From Pelosinus baikalensis (lineage in GTDB: Bacteria; Bacillota; Negativicutes; DSM-13327): a stretch of 64,000 nt of DNA. Of the stretch, positions 52,081 through 59,973 are shown in pieces (within the stretch, counting starts at the first letter, position 1; the number at the start of each line of letters is the position of its first letter). The stretch spans positions 1-64,000 of the forward strand of contig NZ_JAJHJB010000028.1 of the NCBI RefSeq assembly GCF_020819555.1, read 5' to 3'. The notes below the pieces were generated by a model. That model saw only the letters and a program-made list of their open reading frames with translations, did not search any database and was not told where the DNA came from. Both the position numbers and the translations under genes were made by a program.

Positions 52081-53040
52081 ATGACATTAAGTAACGAAAC
52101 GTTAATAAGCTGGTATAAGAAAATGTTGCATACTCGGTTTTTTGAATCCCAGGTTGATGCATTTTTTGCAAAAGGTATGATTCATGGTACGACTCACCTG
52201 TCAATTGGTCAAGAAGCATTTGCTATTGGTTCTACTGCTGCGCTGCATGCAGATGATTTAATTACCAGTACCCATCGGGGACATGGGGAATGCATCGGTA
52301 AAGATGCAGACTTAAATCGTATGATGGCTGAATTGATGGGAAAATCCAACGGTTATTGCAAAGGGAAGGGCGGTTCTATGCATATTGCCGATTTAGAAAA
52401 AGGTAATTTAGGAGCCAATGGCGTAGTTGGCGGTGGCTTTGCCATTGCAGTAGGCGCTGCTCTTACACAGCAGATGAAGAAAACTGGAAAAGTAGTTTTA
52501 TGCTTCTTTGGTGATGGGGCCAGCAATGAAGGCTCTTTCCATGAAGCCTTGAATTTAGCGGCTATTTGGAAGCTGCCTGTGGTATTTATGTGCACCAACA
52601 ATCATTATGGTATGTCAATGTCGGTTGCAAGAAGTACCGCGGTTGCCAATATAGCGGATCGTGCTGCTTCTTATGAAATGCCGGGTATTACTGTGGACGG
52701 CAATGATCCTATAAAAGTATATGAAGCAACCTTAGCAGCAGTAGAACGTGCCAGAAGTGGTGAAGGTCCCTCTATTGTGGAAGGAATCACGTATCGATGG
52801 CTGGGACACTCCAAGAGTGATGCCAATCGGTATCGGACAAAAGAAGAAATTGAAGCCTGGAAGGATCGATGTCCCATTAAAGCCTTTGAAAAATATCTGA
52901 TTAAAAGCAATGTAATCTCGCAGCAAGAGTCAGAGGAAATTACGGCTGGTGCGAAAGACGATATAGCTCGTGCTGTAGAATTTGCCCAACAGGGCTCTTA
53001 CCCTGGTATTGAAACTTTAGAGGAAGATGTATACGCATAA
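52081..53040 (+). CDS. 2-oxoacid/acetoin dehydrogenase E1 alpha subunit (operon 2)
   Basis: This paralogue of the gene at 34243 has HLSIGQEAFAIGSTAALHAD, STHRGHGECIGKDAD, GKGGSMHIADLEKG and the TPP-binding FFGDGASNEGSFHEALNLAA with TNNHYGMS. It retains the standard GDGxxNE motif, whereas the operon 1 protein has GDAASNR. The 319-residue form begins at ATG 52081 behind TAGGAGG; a TTG six bases upstream is also in frame. The substrate may be acetoin or a related 2-oxo compound. Confidence 0.9.
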   Translation: MTLSNETLISWYKKMLHTRFFESQVDAFFAKGMIHGTTHLSIGQEAFAIGSTAALHADDLITSTHRGHGECIGKDADLNRMMAELMGKSNGYCKGKGGSMHIADLEKGNLGANGVVGGGFAIAVGAALTQQMKKTGKVVLCFFGDGASNEGSFHEALNLAAIWKLPVVFMCTNNHYGMSMSVARSTAVANIADRAASYEMPGITVDGNDPIKVYEATLAAVERARSGEGPSIVEGITYRWLGHSKSDANRYRTKEEIEAWKDRCPIKAFEKYLIKSNVISQQESEEITAGAKDDIARAVEFAQQGSYPGIETLEEDVYA

Positions 53041-53059
53041 TGTTGTAAAGGAGTAGTGA

Positions 53060-54040
53060 ATGACTATGGCACTGATAACCTATAAAGAGGCTGTAAGACA
53101 AGCCATGCAAGAAGAAATGCGCCGGGATGAAAATGTATTTTTACTAGGTGAAGATGTAGGGGTATATGGTGGCGCTTTTGGCGTATCCTTGGGCATGCTT
53201 GAGGAATTTGGCGAAGAACGAGTACGGGACACTCCCATTTCTGAAGGCGTTATTGCAGGTGCTGCGGCAGGTGCTGCTGTGACAGGTCTGCGTCCCATCG
53301 CGGAAATTATGTTTAGTGACTTTATTACAATTGCTATGGATTCCTTGGTCAATCAGGCAGCTAAAATGCGCTATATGTTTGGCGGTAAAGCAAAGGTTCC
53401 TATGGTGCTAAGAATGCCGGGAGGTTCCGGAACAGGTGCGGCAGCTCAGCATTCTCAGAGTTTAGAGGCTTGGCTTGTTCATGTACCTGGTTTAAAGGTA
53501 GTTATGCCTTCCACTCCTTATGATGTGAAAGGTTTATTAAAAACAGCGATTCGTGATGACAATCCTGTTGTATTCATTGAGACAAAAACGGTATATAACA
53601 AAAAAGGAGAAGTACCGGAAGAGGATTATGTCATTCCCTTTGGAGTAGCAGATGTAAAGCGAGTTGGCAGAGATGTCACTGTATTTGCTACAGGAGTAAT
53701 GGTTCACCGATCGTTAGAAGCTGCAGAAATTTTAGCGAAAGAGGGCATCGATGTTGAAGTAATTGATCCTCGTACCTTGGTGCCTTTTGACAAAGAAACA
53801 CTGGTGAAATCCGTAATTAAGACCGGTAAGCTGATCATTGTGCATGAAGCTTGCAAACGAGGCGGTTTCGGCGGTGAAGTGGCAGCTGAAGTGATGGAAA
53901 GTGAAGCCTTTGACTATTTGGATGCACCGATAAAACGCGTTGCAGGAAAAAACATTCCGATCCCTTATTGTATGGAACTGGAGAAGAGTGCTGTGCCTCA
54001 GGTAGATGACATCGTGAACGCAGTTAGGGAAATTGTATAA
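53060..54040 (+). CDS. 2-oxoacid/acetoin dehydrogenase E1 beta subunit (operon 2)
   Basis: The 326-residue subunit shows FLLGEDVGVYGGAFGVSLGM, DTPISEGVIAGAAAGAA, QAAKMRYMFGGKAKVPMVLR and the C-terminal HEACKRGGFGGEVAAEVME. It pairs with the preceding alpha subunit. AAAGGAG lies just before the ATG at 53060; a second ATG at 53066 is possible. Confidence 0.92.
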   Translation: MTMALITYKEAVRQAMQEEMRRDENVFLLGEDVGVYGGAFGVSLGMLEEFGEERVRDTPISEGVIAGAAAGAAVTGLRPIAEIMFSDFITIAMDSLVNQAAKMRYMFGGKAKVPMVLRMPGGSGTGAAAQHSQSLEAWLVHVPGLKVVMPSTPYDVKGLLKTAIRDDNPVVFIETKTVYNKKGEVPEEDYVIPFGVADVKRVGRDVTVFATGVMVHRSLEAAEILAKEGIDVEVIDPRTLVPFDKETLVKSVIKTGKLIIVHEACKRGGFGGEVAAEVMESEAFDYLDAPIKRVAGKNIPIPYCMELEKSAVPQVDDIVNAVREIV

Positions 54041-54056
54041 GTAGGAGGAATATAGG

Positions 54057-55349
54057 ATGGCAACAGAACTGTTAATGCCGAAGCTCGGGATGACCATGGA
54101 AGAAGGTACCATTGTTACTTGGTTTAAAAAGGTCGGAGATCAGGTTGCGGAAGGCGAAATATTGCTGGAGATATTGACTGATAAAGTAAATATGGAAGTC
54201 GAGGCTCCTGCTGCGGGGCAAGTACTAGCCATAATTGCAGCTGAGGGTGATATTGTTGAGGTTAACAAACCTATTGCTTATATTGGTCAGCCGGGAGAGA
54301 AGGTAAAGAGCCATGCTGCTGCTGCAGCTCTAAAGACCGAAGAACAGCATACAGCGCAAGTGGCAGCAACAACTGCTGCTCCTGTGCAAAGCGCAGAAGG
54401 AATTGGCGGTAAAGTGAAAGCCAGTCCGGCAGCAAAACGCGCAGCCCGTGAGGACGGAATTGATTTACGTGCCGTTCCTCCAAGCGGCCCTGGCGGAAGA
54501 ATTATTGCAATAGACGTTGCGAATTATAAAGCCAGTCCGCTGGCGCAAAAAATTGCCCAGGATAAAGGTGTGGAACTAGCGGAAGTTGCAGGTACTGGTA
54601 TTGGCGGCAAAATCATGAAAAACGATGTTGAGAATGTGTTGGTAAAAGCAGGACCTAAAGCCAAAGGAGTTCGTAAACCGTTAGCAGGAATGCGTAAAGT
54701 CATCGCCGATCATATGGCAGATGCATGGGCAGCGCCTCACGTTACTCATAACATGGAAGTAGATATGTCAGGTATGGTAGAACTGCGTAAAAAGCTTATA
54801 CCTGGTATTGAAAAACGCATCGGTGTAAAGCCTTCTTATAATGACCTTATTATTAAAGTAGTCGCCAAAGCATTACGGGAATACCAGCAAGTGATTAATG
54901 CCAGGCTGCATTCGGATGGTTTGGAAATTTGTGATGAAGTGAATGTAGGTATGGCAGTAGCCTTGCCAAATGGTTTAGTGGTGCCAGTCATTAAAAATGC
55001 AGACACTCTCAGTATCGAGCAAATTACAAAGCGGGCAAAAGAATTGGCGGTGCAGGCAAAAGAGGGGAAATTGCTGCCGGACGAAATGTCAGGGGGGACT
55101 TTTACCGTAACCAACCTAGGCATGTATGGCATCGATACATTCTCGCCCATTGTAAATGCTCCAGAGGTTTGTATTCTTGGGGTTGGACAATTGCAGGAGA
55201 AAGTAGTTGTCAAGGATGGAGAAATGATAATTCAGCCGCGAATGTCCCTATCTCTTTCCTTTGATCATCGGGCAGTAGATGGAGCGCAAGCGGCAGAATT
55301 TTTAAGAAGAATAAAAGAACTGTTAGAAGATTACTTACAGCTTATCTAA
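54057..55349 (+). CDS. Dihydrolipoyl acyltransferase E2 with two subunit-binding domains (operon 2)
   Basis: The 430-residue E2 has a lipoyl domain (lysine in EILTDKVNMEVEA, about residue 43), an Ala-rich linker, and a catalytic domain with LSFDHRAVDGAQAAEFL. Between them lie two successive peripheral-subunit-binding domains, KASPAAKRAAREDGIDL with PGGRIIAIDV (~120-155) and KASPLAQKIAQDKGVEL with IGGKIMKNDV (~160-195); the operon 1 E2 has one. A doubled domain could alter E1/E3 binding stoichiometry. Confidence 0.92.
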   Translation: MATELLMPKLGMTMEEGTIVTWFKKVGDQVAEGEILLEILTDKVNMEVEAPAAGQVLAIIAAEGDIVEVNKPIAYIGQPGEKVKSHAAAAALKTEEQHTAQVAATTAAPVQSAEGIGGKVKASPAAKRAAREDGIDLRAVPPSGPGGRIIAIDVANYKASPLAQKIAQDKGVELAEVAGTGIGGKIMKNDVENVLVKAGPKAKGVRKPLAGMRKVIADHMADAWAAPHVTHNMEVDMSGMVELRKKLIPGIEKRIGVKPSYNDLIIKVVAKALREYQQVINARLHSDGLEICDEVNVGMAVALPNGLVVPVIKNADTLSIEQITKRAKELAVQAKEGKLLPDEMSGGTFTVTNLGMYGIDTFSPIVNAPEVCILGVGQLQEKVVVKDGEMIIQPRMSLSLSFDHRAVDGAQAAEFLRRIKELLEDYLQLI

Positions 55350-55384
55350 AATAGGTAAGAGTCCTGTAGCTTCTCGGAACGTCT

Positions 55385-55475
55385 TATTTAGGACGGCAAA
55401 GGATGAGCATAACTAGCGCTTCAACCTGTTACTTAACCTACGCTTATAGTTAGGCTCATCTTTTGCCTGGTTACA
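55385..55475. repeat. Dispersed hairpin repeat, family C copy 2
   Basis: GGCAAAGGATGAGCATAACTA on its left side pairs with TAGTTAGGCTCATCTTTTGCC on the right. It matches the copy at 25801-25890 in both arms and the inner ACTTAACCTACGCTTATAG. It lies inside operon 2, between the E2 and E3 genes. Confidence 0.8.
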
Positions 55476-55532
55476 GCTAATATGTGGCTATTTTCCGAGA
55501 GTACACAAGGTCTCTTTTAAGGAGGAAAACCG

Positions 55533-56915
55533 ATGAACTATCAGGTTGTAGTACTAGGGGGAGGTCCAGGCGGTTATGTAGCTGCCATTAAAGCTGCTCA
55601 ATGCGGACTAAAAGTGGCATTGGTGGAAAAAGATTCTCTAGGGGGAACATGCCTGAATCGGGGATGTATTCCTACCAAGGCTTTGCTTAGAAGTGCAGAA
55701 GTCTATGAAACGATCAATAAGGCAAAAGAATTTGGTATTGAAGCTTCCCCTGTCAGCGTGGATGCAAAGAGAATTTTTGCTCGCAAGGATGGTATTGTAA
55801 AACAGCTGGTTAATGGCGTAAAAGGTTTAATTCAGGCGAATAAAATCGATTTATATATAGGAAGCGGTAAGGTGATTACCCCTCACGAAGTGGAAATTAA
55901 TGAAAAATCAGGAATTACAACGATTACAACCGAAAAACTAATCTTGGCTACGGGCTCAAAGCCTTTTGTTCCAGCGATTGCCGGATTTGATCTTCCGGGG
56001 GTCATAACCAGTGATGAAGCCTTAGATTTAGGAGCCATTCCAAAATCCATGGTGATTATTGGCGGCGGCGTTATCGGCTTGGAATTTGCTTATTTAATGC
56101 AGACCTTTGGCTGCAAGGTAACCATCATTGAGATGATGCCTGTTCTTTTACCTATGGCAGACAAAGAAGCAGTAGAAGTGCTGGTAAGATCTTTGGAAAA
56201 ATTGGGAGTGACCTTCTTTACCAATGCCAAAGTGAGCAAGATAGCAAAGGCAGAAGCTAATTTAGTCGTTGAGTATCAGATTGATAATATAGCTTATAGG
56301 GTAGAAGGGGAAAAAGTACTGGTTTCAACTGGGCGGGCAATAAGCATTGCAGGAATTGAAACCCTACATTTACATGGGAAAAAGGGTATCCCGGTGAATG
56401 CACAAATGGAAACCAGTATTTCCGGAGTTTACGCGATTGGAGATGTAGTAGGCGGTATTCAACTGGCACATGTGGCTTCCGCTCAAGGGATTGTTGCAGC
56501 GCAAAACGCAGCGGGAATGAATTCTTCCTATCATGGTGATGCCATTCCTTCTTGCATTTATACTAATCCGGAAGTTGCTTGGGTTGGTATGAATGAACAA
56601 GCAGCCAAAGAGAAATATGGCAATATAAAAGTGGGGAAATTTCCATTTCAAGCGAGTGGCAAGGCCATGGCTTACGGAGAAACAAATGGCTTTGTAAAAA
56701 TAATTTGTGAGGAACAATATGGTGAAATCGTGGGAGTGCATATTGTTGGACCTCATGCAACCGATCTGATTTCGGAAGGCGTATTGGCAAAATCCATGGA
56801 AGCTACCCTGGAAGAACTGGCCCATGTGATTCATCCTCACCCTACCTTGTCAGAAGCCATTATGGAGGCCGCTCACGTGACAATGGGCCAAGGCATACAC
56901 TTTATAGCAAAGTAG
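55533..56915 (+). CDS. lpdA: Dihydrolipoyl dehydrogenase E3 (operon 2)
   Basis: The 460-residue flavoprotein has FAD-binding VVLGGGPGGYVAAIKAAQCG, redox GGTCLNRGCIPTKALL, NAD-binding IIGGGVIGLEFAYLMQTFG and the C-terminal HPHPTLSEAIMEAA histidine. It is a paralogue of the E3 at 39676. AAGGAGG precedes the ATG. The repeat ahead of it may alter expression within the operon. Confidence 0.95.
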   Translation: MNYQVVVLGGGPGGYVAAIKAAQCGLKVALVEKDSLGGTCLNRGCIPTKALLRSAEVYETINKAKEFGIEASPVSVDAKRIFARKDGIVKQLVNGVKGLIQANKIDLYIGSGKVITPHEVEINEKSGITTITTEKLILATGSKPFVPAIAGFDLPGVITSDEALDLGAIPKSMVIIGGGVIGLEFAYLMQTFGCKVTIIEMMPVLLPMADKEAVEVLVRSLEKLGVTFFTNAKVSKIAKAEANLVVEYQIDNIAYRVEGEKVLVSTGRAISIAGIETLHLHGKKGIPVNAQMETSISGVYAIGDVVGGIQLAHVASAQGIVAAQNAAGMNSSYHGDAIPSCIYTNPEVAWVGMNEQAAKEKYGNIKVGKFPFQASGKAMAYGETNGFVKIICEEQYGEIVGVHIVGPHATDLISEGVLAKSMEATLEELAHVIHPHPTLSEAIMEAAHVTMGQGIHFIAK

Positions 56916-56989
56916 CTGTAATCTAATGAACTCAAGAAAATATTTGTAAGAGAGGCTCAGCCTATGTGGTGTTAACAATAAAATTCTAC

Positions 56990-57040
56990 GAACCACAAAG
57001 AATAACTAAACCCTTTGTGTACTTTGCGTCTTTGTGGTTC
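56990..57040. repeat. Dispersed hairpin repeat, family A copy 8 (short)
   Basis: A compact form in which GAACCACAAAG lies close to CTTTGCGTCTTTGTGGTTC, without the nested GC-rich hairpin. The tail TTTTAAAGGATACATC is shared with other copies. It lies between the E3 gene and the lipB-lipA fusion. Confidence 0.8.
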
Positions 57041-57118
57041 GATTCGTTTTATATGTTTTAAAGGATACATCAATTTCTCTTAAATGCTAGAATTTGATGT
57101 GGTCTAGGAGGTGGAGTT

Positions 57119-58648
57119 GTGATTGTATTAAATTGGGGACTTACTCCCTATCAGCATGGCTGGGAATTTCAGAAATCCTTTGTCAAAGGGCGGCGCCTGG
57201 GATATATTAACGAAGATGCATTGGTATTGCTGGAGCATCCCCCCGTAATCACTCTAGGACGCAAAGGAGAAAGGGCCAATATTCTTGCAGATGATGCTGT
57301 GCTTACAGCCAAGGACTGCGAAGTTTGCCAGGTGGATCGGGGCGGGGATGTTACTTTCCATGGTCCGGGTCAGTTGGTTGGCTATCCCCTGCTGGATCTG
57401 CGTCATTATGGTCAGGATGTTCATGCTTATGTGGAAAAACTGGAAGAAGTCGTAATTCGCACCTTGAGAGATTATGGAATTGAAGCGGTTAGAGATGAGG
57501 AATACACAGGTTTATGGGTAGGAAAGGAAAAGATCTGCGCCATTGGTATTGGTATGAAAAGCTGGCTGAGCTATCATGGTTTTGCTCTAAATATTGACGC
57601 GGACTTATCCTATTTCCAATTGATTACACCTTGCGGGATTACAGGGCGAGGTGTAACCAGCATGGCGAAGATATTGGGGAAAGCACCCCAAATGCAGACG
57701 GTACGAGAAACAGTAACCACCCATTTTATGGCTGTATTTGGCATTGAACATTGGGAGATGGCAGAAGGACGCTGGTTAGGAGAAACAGTAAAACCATCTT
57801 GGCTGAAGGGGCATGTGTCAGGAAATAGCAGTGTCAAAGAGATGTATGGGATGTTGGATGAATTCTCTTTGACCACGGTTTGTTCTGGGGCTCATTGCCC
57901 TAATATTGGTGAGTGTTATGCGTCGAGGACAGCTACATTTATGATATTAGGTAGTCAATGTACAAGGCGCTGCCGATTTTGTGCTGTTCCTAAAGGTGTT
58001 GTTCAACCTGTAGATCAAGATGAACCGCAGCGTGTCGCTCAAATGGTGAAGAAGTTAGGGCTTAACTATGTAGTTATTACCTCCGTTACACGTGATGATC
58101 TTGCCGATGGGGGGGCTGCGCATTTCTCACAAACCATAAAAAGAATCCGTGAGCTTTCTCCAGAACTCGTAATTGAAGTTTTAATTCCGGATTTCCAAGG
58201 TGAAGAAAGTGCCTTAGACATCATTATTGCTGCTCAACCGGAAGTAATCAATCACAATGTGGAGACCATCCCCGCCTTATACTCGCGTGTGCGTCCTCAA
58301 GCCGATTATCAGCGGTCTTTAGGTGTGCTGCAATACGTGAAGAAAAATGCTCCTCAGATCGTAACCAAGTCAGGAATTATGGTTGGTCTGGGAGAATCAC
58401 CAGCTCAGGTTGCAGCTACGCTAGCTGATTTGCGCAGTGTAGGATGTGATAGCTTGACAGTAGGACAATATCTGGCTCCTTCCTCAGAGCATATTCCAGT
58501 TGCAGAATATATAGTGCCGGAACAGTTTCAATCTTACCAGAAATTAGCAAAACAGCTTGGCTTTTCTCATGCTGCCTGTGGCCCGTTGGTACGTTCTTCC
58601 TACCATGCCGCAGAAGGATTTTCCTCGAAAATATGTCTTTCCTCTTAG
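57119..58648 (+). CDS. Fused octanoyltransferase LipB - lipoyl synthase LipA
   Basis: One 509-residue frame contains a full LipB domain (residues ~1-215) and a full LipA domain (~225-509). LipB features are LLEHPPVITLGRKGERANIL, RGGDVTFHGPGQLVGYP, the lysine in KEKICAIGIGM and the cysteine in ITPCGITGRGVTSM. LipA features are the auxiliary-cluster CSGAHCPNIGEC, the radical-SAM CTRRCRFC and the final VRSSYHA. The linker includes KPSWLKGHVSGNSS. The GTG start follows TAGGAGGTG. In operon 1 the same two functions are separate overlapping genes, so the fusion probably arose from loss of such an overlap. It should make lipoate on the neighbouring E2. Confidence 0.93.
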   Translation: MIVLNWGLTPYQHGWEFQKSFVKGRRLGYINEDALVLLEHPPVITLGRKGERANILADDAVLTAKDCEVCQVDRGGDVTFHGPGQLVGYPLLDLRHYGQDVHAYVEKLEEVVIRTLRDYGIEAVRDEEYTGLWVGKEKICAIGIGMKSWLSYHGFALNIDADLSYFQLITPCGITGRGVTSMAKILGKAPQMQTVRETVTTHFMAVFGIEHWEMAEGRWLGETVKPSWLKGHVSGNSSVKEMYGMLDEFSLTTVCSGAHCPNIGECYASRTATFMILGSQCTRRCRFCAVPKGVVQPVDQDEPQRVAQMVKKLGLNYVVITSVTRDDLADGGAAHFSQTIKRIRELSPELVIEVLIPDFQGEESALDIIIAAQPEVINHNVETIPALYSRVRPQADYQRSLGVLQYVKKNAPQIVTKSGIMVGLGESPAQVAATLADLRSVGCDSLTVGQYLAPSSEHIPVAEYIVPEQFQSYQKLAKQLGFSHAACGPLVRSSYHAAEGFSSKICLSS

Positions 58649-58717
58649 TACGATTGGGAGGATCATTTACTAGAAAATTTTCAAAATTCATATTGTAATG
58701 TTGCTATCAAATCCTAT

Positions 58718-58757
58718 TGCCGGAAAAACACTGTGAAGTTGTTAATCCGGCATTTTT
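58718..58757 (+). terminator. Rho-independent terminator of operon 2
   Basis: TGCCGGA (58718-58724) pairs with TCCGGCA (58746-58752), followed by TTTTTG. It lies 70 bp after the fusion gene. Confidence 0.85.
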
Positions 58758-58806
58758 GTATATCACACAATAGAAGTTATAAGTTTTTAAAAGATTATGC
58801 TTGCTT

Positions 58807-58832
58807 GCATTTTCGAGTGTAACTGAAAATGC
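58807..58832. promoter_or_regulatory. Candidate activator binding site of the PTS operon
   Basis: GCATTTTC (58807-58814) and GAAAATGC (58825-58832) form a perfect inverted repeat about 160 bp upstream of the sigma54 promoter, where enhancer-binding activators usually bind. Another GAAAATG half site follows at 58904-58910. Confidence 0.5.
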
Positions 58833-58987
58833 CAATTAGCGAGAATGTTGGCAGATAATGTTATTTAACATGATCTATCGGTATAAATTGTAAAGAATAA
58901 TCTGAAAATGTAAGCATACGAGGCCGCACAATAGAAAAAATCAGACTATTCATAGCGTGTATATATGATTTCAATGGTATATTTTGT

Positions 58988-59004
58988 TTGGCACGTTATT
59001 TGCA
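58988..59004 (+). promoter_or_regulatory. Sigma54 promoter of the PTS operon
   Basis: TTGGCACGTTATTTGCA fits the -24/-12 consensus (TGGCACG-N4-TTGCA), with GG at 58990-58991 and GC at 59002-59003. It lies about 45-95 bp before the EIIA gene. The LevR-type regulator at the end of this gene group is the likely activator. Confidence 0.93.
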
Positions 59005-59100
59005 GTATATAGTATCAGAATCGCTTACGGGCAATAAGGTTCTATTGTAATGAAGCATGTACAAGAAAACAAAATTGAGTCAAAGGAGGATTTGATTATA

Positions 59101-59568
59101 GTGGATTTTACGCTGCTGCTAAAGGAAGAGCTAATGATGGTGCCCCTTGTGGCAAGCAACCGAGAGGATGCATTTGAGAAGCTGGCACTTGGTTTGGAAC
59201 AATACGGTTTTGTAAAGGATACCTATTTAGAGGCAGTAAAAAAACGGGAGAGAGCTTTCCCTACGGGATTATGCACGGGAGAAATTAATGTGGCTATTCC
59301 CCACACTGATGTAGAGCATGTCGTCCATTGTGCTATGGCAGTAGGCGTGCTAGAAAAGCCGGTTCGTTTTGCCAATATGGAGAATCCCAATGTGGAGATT
59401 GAGGTTTCTATTATATTTATGCTGGCATTAAAGGATGCTCATGAGCAGCCTGCATTCCTGCAAAAATTGGCAGGTTTGTTCCAGGATAAGGAGCTTCTAC
59501 ATAACTTGGCATCTAAAACAAGTACAAGTGCTACGTATCAGTTATTGCTTTCTGCCCTTGCTTGCTAA
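59101..59568 (+). CDS. PTS EIIA component, galactitol/fructose type
   Basis: The protein accepts phosphate from HPr and passes it to EIIB. The active-site histidine is seen in INVAIPHTDVEHVVHCAMAV. With GTG 59101 as start it has 155 residues, behind AAAGGAGG; an ATG at 59050 would add 17 residues but has a poorer site. It is the first gene after the sigma54 promoter. Confidence 0.88.
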   Translation: MDFTLLLKEELMMVPLVASNREDAFEKLALGLEQYGFVKDTYLEAVKKRERAFPTGLCTGEINVAIPHTDVEHVVHCAMAVGVLEKPVRFANMENPNVEIEVSIIFMLALKDAHEQPAFLQKLAGLFQDKELLHNLASKTSTSATYQLLLSALAC

Positions 59569-59662
59569 GAAAAAAAGAGAGGAGGGATGGAGCCTATATC
59601 AAACAGAGATTGTGACTGGAAATAAGGTAAGAGCATAGTACAAATTTGAGGAGGAAAAGGAC

Positions 59663-59956
59663 ATGGCTGGAGAAAAAAGAATTTTGGTTGCTTGTGGAAC
59701 TGGGGTATGTACCTCTACGATGGCAGTTAATAAATTAAAGGATGCTCTAGAAAAAAGAGGCAAATTGAAGCTAGTAAAGATTAATCAATGTAAAATTGCG
59801 GAAATCGCGTCCATGGCATCGGACAATGACTTAGTAGTGGCAACAACTCAGGTATCGGCAAAAATTAATATTCCGGTAGTAACAGGAACGGCTTTTTTAA
59901 CTGGAATTGGGGTGGATAAAGTAGTAGAGCAAATTATTGATCATCTCAAAATTTAA
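59663..59956 (+). CDS. PTS EIIB component, galactitol type
   Basis: A 97-residue cytoplasmic protein with the phospho-accepting cysteine in the N-terminal loop ILVACGTGVCTSTMA, as in GatB. The rest, VVATTQVSAKINIPVVTGTA, also fits. GGAGGAAAAGG precedes the ATG. It transfers phosphate from EIIA to the incoming sugar alcohol or sugar. Confidence 0.92.
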   Translation: MAGEKRILVACGTGVCTSTMAVNKLKDALEKRGKLKLVKINQCKIAEIASMASDNDLVVATTQVSAKINIPVVTGTAFLTGIGVDKVVEQIIDHLKI

Positions 59957-59973
59957 TTGAGGGGGAATCATAC

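Noticed and set aside
5072..57040. Interpretation of the family A repeats as a CRISPR array
   Set aside because: Copies are kilobases apart, palindromic over ~100 bp and lack regular spacers.
59584..59622. 12-residue frame behind GGAGG between the EIIA and EIIB genes
   Set aside because: Too short and of no recognisable character; the ribosome-binding-like sequence is probably chance or a remnant.
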